The notes under the pieces were generated by a model. It worked only from the letters and a program-made list of their open reading frames with translations. It had not been told where the DNA came from and did not search any database. Shown here in pieces: positions 7,048 through 12,999 of a DNA stretch of 17,179 nt. This DNA comes from an uncultured bacterium (lineage in GTDB: Bacteria; Bacillota; Clostridia; Lachnospirales; Anaerotignaceae), in NCBI GenBank assembly GCA_905214825.1, contig CAJMNV010000027.1, positions 1 through 17,179 of the forward strand, given 5' to 3'. Position 1 is the stretch's first letter. Each line of letters opens with the position of its first letter. The translations under genes and the position numbers were made by a program.

Positions 7048-8291
7048 TGAAAACGGCAGTCATTGGTGCGGGGGCGGCAGGTTTGTTGGCGGCAGGACGT
7101 GCGGCACAGCGTGGGCATGAAGTGCATTTATTTGAAAAAAATAATCGGTTGGGTAAAAAAATACTGATTACGGGAAAAGGTCGTTGCAATGTGACAAATA
7201 ATGGGGATATTGATGATTTTTTGGATAATATTCCTGGTAATCCTTATTTTATGTATAGCTCTTTTTATCGTTTTGACAATCAAGCATTGCGTGATTTGCT
7301 CAAAGAATTGGGTTTAGAAACAAAAGTGGAAAGGGGAAATCGTGTGTTTCCTGTTTCTGATCGTTCACAAGATGTTGTGAACGCTTTGGAAAAATATTTG
7401 CGACAGAATAAAGTTTTTATGCATTTGCAAAGCAATGTGGCTGAAATTTTGATGGAAAATCATCAAGTCAAAGGACTTGTGCTGCAAAATGGAACAAAAT
7501 GGGATTTTGATGCGGTGATTGTGGCAACAGGCGGTTTGTCATATCCTGGTACAGGCTCTACGGGTGATGGGTATCGTATGGCAAAATTGGCGGGACATAC
7601 TGTGACAAAATTATATCCATCATTGGTGCCTTTGAAAGTAGCAGAACATTGGTGTACAGAATTGATGGGATTGAGTTTACGAAACATTGCCATTCATATT
7701 TACAATGAAAAAGGGAAATCTGTATATGAAGATTTTGGCGAATTGCTATTTACACATTTTGGTGTTTCCGGCCCTGTGATATTGAGTGCAAGCAGACATA
7801 TTTTGAAAGATACCGAAAAAGGATATCACTTGACCATTGACTTGAAACCTGCATTAGATGAAAAAATGCTTGATCAAAGATTATTGCGGGATTTTGAAAA
7901 ATACAGCAATAAAGATTTCCGTAATGCTTTGGGAGATTTGTTGCCGCAAAAGTTAATTCCTGTTATAGTTGCATTGTCGAATATATCACCAGATAAAAAG
8001 GTGAATTTGATTACAAAAGAAGAGCGAAAAACATTGTTGCATTTGATAAAAGCGTTGCCTTTGACCATTACAGGTGTGACAGGATACCATGAGGCAGTTG
8101 TGACAAGTGGTGGTATTTGTGTAGATGAAATAGACCCCGCAACCATGGAAAGTAAATTTGTAAAAGGGTTGTATTTTGTGGGAGAAGTGTTGGACGTTGA
8201 TGCATACACAGGTGGTTTTAATTTGCAGATTGCTTTTTCTACGGGATATGCAGCAGGTGACAGTGTGGGCGATAAAAACGGAGGCGAATGA
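7047..8291 (+). CDS. NAD(P)/FAD-dependent oxidoreductase, HI0933/BaiN family
   Basis: This 414-residue flavoprotein belongs to the HI0933-like family. Visible motifs are the FAD-binding GAGAAG (7-12) of an N-terminal Rossmann fold, GKGRCNVTN (43-51), ATGGLSYPGTGSTGDGY in the middle, and the C-terminal GEVLDVDAYTGGFNLQIAFS flavin motif, all complete. The family is often labelled aminoacetone oxidase or BaiN (bile-acid 3-oxo-delta4 reductase), but these names rest on few members and the reaction here is unknown. The start is ATG 7047, which shares one base with the previous stop and follows AGGAG (7031-7035); an in-frame ATG at 7023 would leave no room for that site. It overlaps the cmk region closely. 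Linkage to cmk, plsC and ispH-rpsA is, to my knowledge, common in Clostridia. Confidence 0.9.
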   Translation: MKTAVIGAGAAGLLAAGRAAQRGHEVHLFEKNNRLGKKILITGKGRCNVTNNGDIDDFLDNIPGNPYFMYSSFYRFDNQALRDLLKELGLETKVERGNRVFPVSDRSQDVVNALEKYLRQNKVFMHLQSNVAEILMENHQVKGLVLQNGTKWDFDAVIVATGGLSYPGTGSTGDGYRMAKLAGHTVTKLYPSLVPLKVAEHWCTELMGLSLRNIAIHIYNEKGKSVYEDFGELLFTHFGVSGPVILSASRHILKDTEKGYHLTIDLKPALDEKMLDQRLLRDFEKYSNKDFRNALGDLLPQKLIPVIVALSNISPDKKVNLITKEERKTLLHLIKALPLTITGVTGYHEAVVTSGGICVDEIDPATMESKFVKGLYFVGEVLDVDAYTGGFNLQIAFSTGYAAGDSVGDKNGGE

Positions 8292-8293
8292 AT

Positions 8294-8968
8294 ATGAAAC
8301 AAAATATTGCAGTGGCAGTTGATGGCCCGGCAGGTTCTGGAAAAAGCACAGTTGCAAAAGAGATTGCGAAAAAATTAGGGATATTGTATATCGATACAGG
8401 GGCAATGTATCGTAGTCTGGCATTTGCTTGTATGAAACAACATGTTGTATTGGAAGATGAAAAAGCAGTATTGGCAGTTTTGGAAAATTTGGATATGCAG
8501 ATTGTGCCGCAAACAGATGGACAACGGATTTTTTTGTATGTCGAAGATGTGACAGAAAAAATTCGTACACAAGAAATTGGTGCAGGGGCATCGGTTGTGG
8601 CAGCGTATCAAAAAGTACGTGAAAAATTGGTGGAGGTACAAAGACGATTATCAAAATCACATGATGTGATTATGGATGGACGGGATATTGGTACAAAAGT
8701 TCTGCCTGATGCACAAGTGAAAATTTATTTAGACGCAGGCGTTGCAGAGCGTGCAAAAAGACGTGTTGGAGAATTGAAAGCACAAGGAAAACAAGCAGAT
8801 TTGGAAATTGTTAAAAAGGAAATTGAAGAAAGAGATTATCAAGATATGCACAGAAAATACAGCCCACTTTGCAAAGCGGACGATGCTGTGGTGTTGGACT
8901 CAACAGGGCTGGATATTGCAGCTGTGACAGAGAAAATATTGGAAATTGTTGCACAAAAAACAAAATGA
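8294..8968 (+). CDS. cmk: (d)CMP kinase (cytidylate kinase)
   Basis: Cmk phosphorylates CMP and dCMP with ATP, recycling CMP released by RNA decay and phospholipid synthesis. The 224-residue protein shows the P-loop GPAGSGKST (11-19), the CMP-binding YIDTGAMYR (32-40), DGRDIGT (128-134), and the lid-region motif ERDYQDMHR (179-187) of the family. Two in-frame starts exist: ATG 8288, which overlaps the previous stop as ATGA, and ATG 8294. GGAGG (8280-8284) is 9 bases before 8294 but only 3 before 8288, so 8294 is preferred. The stop is 8 bases before plsC. A cmk gene next to a ribosomal S1 gene is found both in E. coli (cmk-rpsA) and B. subtilis (cmk-ypfD), which supports the call. Confidence 0.96.
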   Translation: MKQNIAVAVDGPAGSGKSTVAKEIAKKLGILYIDTGAMYRSLAFACMKQHVVLEDEKAVLAVLENLDMQIVPQTDGQRIFLYVEDVTEKIRTQEIGAGASVVAAYQKVREKLVEVQRRLSKSHDVIMDGRDIGTKVLPDAQVKIYLDAGVAERAKRRVGELKAQGKQADLEIVKKEIEERDYQDMHRKYSPLCKADDAVVLDSTGLDIAAVTEKILEIVAQKTK

Positions 8969-8976
8969 GGTGAGAT

Positions 8977-9570
8977 ATGATGGCAATATATCCTGTGATA
9001 AAACAATTTGTAAAATTATATTATAAATTTATGTTTCGTATGGATATACAAGGACAAGAAAATATACCAGAACATGGAGGTGTTGTGATGTGCTGTAACC
9101 ATATGAGCAATTATGACCCTTTTACGATGGCAGCGTTTACAAAAAGAGAAGTACGTTATATTGCAAAAAAAGAACTGTTTCAAAATCCATTTTTGAAAAG
9201 ATTGATGTATGCAATGAAAGCGTTTCCTGTGGACAGAGAAGCCGCAATGGATATGAAAGCACTGAAAACGGCTATGAAAATACTCAAAGATGGTGAGGTT
9301 TTGGGAATTTTTGCAGAAGGTACACGTGTCAAAGAAGGCGAAGCAAAAGCCGCAAAAGCAGGTGTGGCATTGTTTGCACTCAAAGGCAATGCACCGATTG
9401 TGCCTGTGGCAGTCAGTAGCACACATAAATTTCGTGCTGTTGTGCATATTCGATATGGCGAACCTGTGTATTTAGATGAATACAAAGGACAAAAAGTGAC
9501 AACAGAATTGATGGAAGAAATTACGGAAAAAGTGATGCAAAAGGTTAGAGAAATGAAGGTGCCAGTATGA
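8977..9570 (+). CDS. plsC: 1-acyl-sn-glycerol-3-phosphate acyltransferase (PlsC family)
   Basis: PlsC adds the second acyl chain to lysophosphatidic acid to make phosphatidic acid at the inner face of the membrane. The 197-residue protein is of usual length for the short form. The catalytic block NHMSNYD (41-47; H42 and D47) and the acyl-acceptor binding block FAEGTR (112-117) are intact, with AFPVDR (82-87) and a later IVPVAV block, the four family motifs in order. The N-terminal region (6-20) is hydrophobic but mixed with lysines, fitting membrane-surface attachment. Start is ATG 8977 or 8980; GAGGTGA (8967-8973) precedes both. The last codons overlap the start of ispH-rpsA as ATGA, implying translational coupling. 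Confidence 0.94.
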   Translation: MMAIYPVIKQFVKLYYKFMFRMDIQGQENIPEHGGVVMCCNHMSNYDPFTMAAFTKREVRYIAKKELFQNPFLKRLMYAMKAFPVDREAAMDMKALKTAMKILKDGEVLGIFAEGTRVKEGEAKAAKAGVALFALKGNAPIVPVAVSSTHKFRAVVHIRYGEPVYLDEYKGQKVTTELMEEITEKVMQKVREMKVPV

Positions 9571-11534
9571 GTGAAATCAAAGTTGCAAAATCTGCAGGGT
9601 TTTGTTTTGGGGTGAAGCGTGCCATTGAGATGGCTTACAATGTGATTGATAAAAAACAGCCAATTTATTCATATGGGCAGTTGATACACAATAAAACCGT
9701 TACAGATGATTTGCAAAAAAAAGGATTGCAGATTGTGGAAGATTTGGACAATATCGAAACGGGGACATTGTTGATACGTTCGCATGGCGTGGAGAAAGCA
9801 TTGTATGACAAAGCAGAACAAAAGGGATTGGAAATATTAGACGGGACTTGTCCGTTTGTCAAAAAAATACATGACATTGTACATCAAAAGCAAGCGGAAG
9901 GAAAAGGGATTTTGATTGTGGGTGACGGTACACACCCAGAGGTTGTAGGGATTGCGGGCTGGTGTGAAGATGCCATCATATTGCCAGAAGAAACTGTCGC
10001 ACAAAATACAAAAATTCCAACAGATAAAATATATGCGGTTGTGGTGCAAACTACATACAGACAGTCAAAATTGGACAAAATTCTGGAAATTTTGCAAAAA
10101 AGAGGTATACAAATAGAAATATACAATACCATTTGTTCTGCCACAGAAATCAGACAGAATGAAACAGAACAGCTTTCTAAAGAAGTGGAAAAAATGGTGG
10201 TAATTGGTGGAAAAAATAGCTCCAATACACAAAAATTGGTGGAGATTTGCAAAAAAAATTGCAAAAATACGGTGCATATTGAAACAATTTGTGATTTGGT
10301 GTTGAATAATTTTGAAAAGAATGATAAAATAGGGATAACTGCGGGTGCGTCTACACCACCTGCAATAATTAAGGAGGTAGTTGGTACTATGAGTGAAGCA
10401 TTAGAAAATGCAGTTCAAAATTTAGGAGGAAGTGAGGAAGTTTCTTTTGCACAAATGTTAGAAGAAAGCCTTGTGACATTGCACACAGGTGATGTTGTAA
10501 AAGGCACTGTCATTCAAGTTGTGAATGAAGAAGTATCCGTAAATTTGGGTTACAAATCCGATGGTGTGATTTCCAGAGGTGAATTCAGCAGTGACCCTAC
10601 AATAATTCCAAGCAAAACAGTTCAACCAGGAGATGAAATTGAAGTTTTCGTTGTGCGTGTAAATGATGGTGATGGTAATGTAATGTTGTCCAGAAAACGT
10701 ATCGAAGCACAAAAAGGCATGGAAGAAATCGAAGCGGCTTACAATGAAAAAGCAGTTGTGACAGGTACAGTGACACAAGTGGTAAAAGGCGGTTTGATTG
10801 CAGTTGTCAACGGCGTAAACGTATTTATTCCATCTTCTCAGGTTTCTAATAGATTTATTGAAGATTTGAGTGTGTTCAATGGTCAAGAATTGGAGTTCAA
10901 CATCATTGAAATGGATAGAGTAAAACGTCGCATTATTGGTGGCAGAAAAGCTCTGGTAGAACAGGAAATTGCTGCAAAACGTGCGGCTTTGTTTGAAACA
11001 ATTCAAGCTGGTACAAAAGTAAACGGTACTGTAAGCAGATTGACAGATTTTGGTGCATTTGTGGATTTGGGCGGCATTGATGGTTTGATTCATATTTCCG
11101 AAATGAGCTGGGGAAGAATTTCCAACCCCAAAGAATTGCTCAAAGAAGGTCAAGCTGTGGAAGTATTTGTGTTAGATGTGGACAAAGAAAAAGGCAAAAT
11201 CAGCCTGTCTTTGAAAGACGCAGACAGCAACCCTTGGAAAATTGCAACTGAAAAATATGCAGCTGGTACAGTTGTAGAAGGTAAAGTTGTGCGTATGGTA
11301 CCTTTTGGTGCATTCGTGGAATTGGAAGAAGGCGTAGATGGTCTGGTACACATTTCTCAGATTGCAAACAAACATGTTGTGAAACCAGAAGATGAATTGA
11401 AAGTGGGCGAAATCATCAAAGTGAAAGTTCTGGAAGTAAACACAGAACAGAAAAAAATCAGCCTTTCCAAAAGACAAGCAGAAGCTCCTGCGGAAGAAAA
11501 CAAAGAAACTGTGGAAGAAACACAAGAAGCTTAA
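9567..11534 (+). CDS. ispH: Fused 4-hydroxy-3-methylbut-2-enyl diphosphate reductase (IspH) and ribosomal protein S1-like protein
   Basis: Residues 1-274 are IspH (LytB), the last enzyme of the MEP pathway, which makes IPP and DMAPP with a [4Fe-4S] cluster. Cluster ligands C13 (GFCFGV), C95 (GTCPFV) and C190 (TICSAT) are present, as are H41, H73, H123, E125 and the GGKNSSNT block (214-221). Residues 275-655 are an S1-like part with four S1 RNA-binding repeats (about 306-377, 394-463, 480-549, 566-635; the third and fourth have typical FGAFV cores) and an acidic tail. Such fusions are known in Clostridia. The start ATG 9567 overlaps plsC (ATGA) after AAGGTG. A perfect AAGGAGG and an ATG lie at the junction (10371-10391), so a separate 381-residue S1 protein, close to the length of B. 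subtilis YpfD, could also be made. Tandem terminators follow. Confidence 0.96.
   Translation: MSEIKVAKSAGFCFGVKRAIEMAYNVIDKKQPIYSYGQLIHNKTVTDDLQKKGLQIVEDLDNIETGTLLIRSHGVEKALYDKAEQKGLEILDGTCPFVKKIHDIVHQKQAEGKGILIVGDGTHPEVVGIAGWCEDAIILPEETVAQNTKIPTDKIYAVVVQTTYRQSKLDKILEILQKRGIQIEIYNTICSATEIRQNETEQLSKEVEKMVVIGGKNSSNTQKLVEICKKNCKNTVHIETICDLVLNNFEKNDKIGITAGASTPPAIIKEVVGTMSEALENAVQNLGGSEEVSFAQMLEESLVTLHTGDVVKGTVIQVVNEEVSVNLGYKSDGVISRGEFSSDPTIIPSKTVQPGDEIEVFVVRVNDGDGNVMLSRKRIEAQKGMEEIEAAYNEKAVVTGTVTQVVKGGLIAVVNGVNVFIPSSQVSNRFIEDLSVFNGQELEFNIIEMDRVKRRIIGGRKALVEQEIAAKRAALFETIQAGTKVNGTVSRLTDFGAFVDLGGIDGLIHISEMSWGRISNPKELLKEGQAVEVFVLDVDKEKGKISLSLKDADSNPWKIATEKYAAGTVVEGKVVRMVPFGAFVELEEGVDGLVHISQIANKHVVKPEDELKVGEIIKVKVLEVNTEQKKISLSKRQAEAPAEENKETVEETQEA
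10371..10391 (+). promoter_or_regulatory. Internal ribosome binding site and ATG at the IspH/S1 junction
   Basis: AAGGAGG (10371-10377) is followed 11 bases later by ATG (10389-10391), in frame with the fused gene at residue 275. The site uses AAG-GAG for Lys-Glu, whereas this gene nearly always uses AAA and GAA. The codons that follow (MSEALENAV) look like a natural N-terminus. This suggests a second translation start giving free S1-like protein. The Lys-Glu pair is also common in IspH at this place, so part of the match may be due to protein sequence. Confidence 0.6.
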
Positions 11535-11552
11535 TTTCAAAATGAATGATCA

Positions 11553-11587
11553 AATAAGGTGTCGTAAAGTACGACATCTTATTTTTT
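11553..11587 (+). terminator. Rho-independent terminator after ispH-rpsA (first of two)
   Basis: AATAAGGTGTCGTA (11553-11566) pairs with TACGACATCTTATT (11570-11583), 14 base pairs with one G-T, closing a three-base loop AAG. The T run is 11582-11587. Confidence 0.92.
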
Positions 11588-11643
11588 GCTGTGAAAAGTT
11601 TCGGGATTTTGTATGCAAAATGAAAAAATTCAACAGCTTTTTT
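11588..11643 (+). terminator. Second, tandem terminator after ispH-rpsA
   Basis: GCTGTGAA (11588-11595) pairs with TTCAACAGC (11629-11637) with one bulged A, followed by six T (11638-11643). An inner hairpin ATTTTG/CAAAAT (11606-11611 with 11616-11621, loop TATG) shortens the loop. It begins at the base after the first terminator's T run. Confidence 0.6.
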
Positions 11644-11705
11644 GTATACTAAGACGAAAAGGTGTATATTTCCGATAAAATAAGGGTTTTGGGTAAAAAT
11701 AAGTA

Positions 11706-11734
11706 TTGACTTTTGAAAAATTGGGTGATAAAAT
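11706..11734 (+). promoter_or_regulatory. Strong sigma-A promoter of the str operon
   Basis: TTGACT (11706-11711) and TAAAAT (11729-11734) are 17 bases apart, and TGA directly before the -10 gives an extended -10 element. Transcription should start near 11741, leaving a leader of about 104 bases before rpsL. Confidence 0.85.
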
Positions 11735-11744
11735 TTTTTAGTGT

Positions 11745-11826
11745 CTGCGGGCTGCATCTTTCTAAGCAGATGTTGCCGCAGCTTAAACATACGAATTGTA
11801 ATGCAATAGCAGAAAGTATGATTTCT
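11745..11826 (+). promoter_or_regulatory. Structured mRNA leader of rpsL
   Basis: The leader folds into a two-part hairpin: CTGCGG (11745-11750) pairs with CCGCAG (11776-11781), and inside it GCATCT (11754-11759) pairs with AGATGT (11768-11773), loop TTCTAAGC. A second small hairpin, AGAAA (11811-11815) with TTTCT (11822-11826), ends two bases before the AAGGAGGTG ribosome binding site at 11829. AGAAA could pair instead with TTTCT at 11759-11763 in the first hairpin. This layout suits control of translation by a ribosomal protein, but I do not recognise a known leader family. Confidence 0.5.
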
Positions 11827-11844
11827 ATAAGGAGGTGCATTTTA

Positions 11845-12267
11845 ATGCCAACATTTAACCAGTTAGTAAGAAAAGGCAGACAGACTGTTGAGAAAAAATC
11901 CACAGCACCCGCTTTGCAGAAAGGTTTGAACTCTTTGCAGAAAAAAGCGACTGATGTTTCTTCTCCTCAGAAACGTGGTGTATGTACAGCTGTAAAAACA
12001 TCTACACCCAAAAAGCCTAACTCCGCTTTGAGAAAAATTGCCAGAGTACGTCTTTCCAACGGGATTGAAGTAACTGCTTATATCCCTGGTGAAGGGCACA
12101 ACTTGCAAGAACACTCCGTTGTTCTGATCAGAGGCGGTAGGGTAAAAGACTTACCCGGTGTGCGTTACCATATCATCAGAGGTACACTGGATACCGCAGG
12201 CGTTGCAAACAGAATGCAAGCACGTTCTAAATACGGTGCAAAACGCCCCAAAGCAAACAAAAAATAA
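11845..12267 (+). CDS. rpsL: 30S ribosomal protein S12
   Basis: S12 sits at the decoding centre of the small subunit and helps control accuracy. The 140-residue protein is the Gram-positive form, with an insertion of about 13 residues around 26-40 relative to E. coli, as in B. subtilis. Conserved blocks are complete: PQKRGVCT (41-48), TPKKPNSALRK (54-64), GEGHNLQEHSVVLIRGGRVK and DLPGVRYH. Lys56 and Lys101, where changes give streptomycin resistance in B. subtilis, are both lysine, the sensitive type. The frame runs upstream to 11713, but ATG 11845 follows AAGGAGGTG (11829-11837) at normal distance and starts the family-typical MPTFNQLVRKGR. It is the first gene of the str operon. Confidence 0.98.
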   Translation: MPTFNQLVRKGRQTVEKKSTAPALQKGLNSLQKKATDVSSPQKRGVCTAVKTSTPKKPNSALRKIARVRLSNGIEVTAYIPGEGHNLQEHSVVLIRGGRVKDLPGVRYHIIRGTLDTAGVANRMQARSKYGAKRPKANKK

Positions 12268-12294
12268 TAAAGCATAATAAATGGAAAACAAGAA

Positions 12295-12387
12295 ATGCCT
12301 TATACCAATCAATACAATCTGCGATTGCTTAGAGGACGGATAGAAAGTTTGTGATAAGGCATGAAAACACAGGCGTTTGGGTCTGTG
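12295..12387 (+). promoter_or_regulatory. Structured element between rpsL and rpsG, candidate S7 autoregulatory site
   Basis: The 161-base gap between these genes is long for a str operon. ATGCCTTAT (12295-12303) pairs perfectly with ATAAGGCAT (12354-12362). Inside, CAATC (12315-12319) pairs with GATTG (12323-12327). Just after, CACAGGC (12368-12374) pairs with GTCTGTG (12381-12387) with one G-T. In E. coli, S7 represses translation by binding the S12-S7 intercistronic region, so an analogous role is plausible here. That is inference from position; no specific match to the S7 rRNA site was established. Confidence 0.5.
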
Positions 12388-12428
12388 AAGTACCGAGAAT
12401 ATCATTATTCATTAAGGAGGGAAGAATC

Positions 12429-12899
12429 GTGCCAAGAAAAGGACATGTTGCAAAAAGAGAGGTTTTAGCTGACCCTATCTACAATAGCAAATTGGTTACA
12501 AAACTGATCAACAGCGTAATGCTGGATGGTAAAAAAGGTGTAGCCGAAAAAATCGTTTATGGTGCATTCGATAAAGTAGCTAAAAAAACAGGCAAAGAAG
12601 GTCTGGAAGCTTTTGAAGAAGCTCTGGGTAATATCATGCCTGTACTGGAAGTAAAAGCACGTCGTGTGGGCGGTGCTACTTACCAAGTACCTATGGAAAT
12701 CAGACCTGAAAGAAGACAGACATTGGGTTTGAGATGGTTGACTGTTTATGCTAGAAAACGTGGCGAAAAAACAATGGTTGACCGTTTGGCTGCAGAAATC
12801 ATGGACGCACTGAACAATGCAGGCGGTGCTTGTAAAAAGAAAGACGAAACACACAAAATGGCAGAAGCAAACAAAGCTTTCTCCCATTTCAAATGGTAA
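12429..12899 (+). CDS. rpsG: 30S ribosomal protein S7
   Basis: S7 is a primary assembly protein that binds the 3' domain of 16S rRNA and forms part of the subunit head near the E site. The 156-residue protein has normal length and complete family blocks: MPRKGHVAKRE at the start, INSVMLDGKK, ARRVGGATYQVPMEI (77-91), RWLTVYARKR and a C-terminal NKAFSHFKW. The start is GTG 12429, 8 bases after a perfect AAGGAGG (12414-12420); the frame is open further upstream to 12351 but that part is the structured spacer. A 20-bp hairpin follows in the space before fusA. Confidence 0.98.
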   Translation: MPRKGHVAKREVLADPIYNSKLVTKLINSVMLDGKKGVAEKIVYGAFDKVAKKTGKEGLEAFEEALGNIMPVLEVKARRVGGATYQVPMEIRPERRQTLGLRWLTVYARKRGEKTMVDRLAAEIMDALNNAGGACKKKDETHKMAEANKAFSHFKW

Positions 12900-12926
12900 T
12901 CAAAACGAAAATAATGTATGGATTAC

Positions 12927-12970
12927 GGCAATTCCGGAAAGACTTGTTACAGGTCTTTTCGGGTATTGCC
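12927..12970 (+). promoter_or_regulatory. Long hairpin between rpsG and fusA
   Basis: Bases 12927-12946 pair with 12950-12970 to give 20 base pairs (three G-T) with a single bulged T at 12964 and a TTA loop. It is one of the strongest stems in the window, yet no proper T run follows (CAATTTTAAT), so it is not a standard terminator. It lies 14 bases before the fusA ribosome binding site. It may protect mRNA 3' ends, slow RNA polymerase, mark an RNase cut, or cause partial termination. Confidence 0.7.
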
Positions 12971-12999
12971 CAATTTTAATATAAAAGGAGGAGTAAAAC

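Noticed and set aside
11713..11844. Upstream extension of the rpsL frame
   Set aside because: It would start within the promoter and its residues match nothing in S12. The AAGGAGGTG site fixes the start at 11845.
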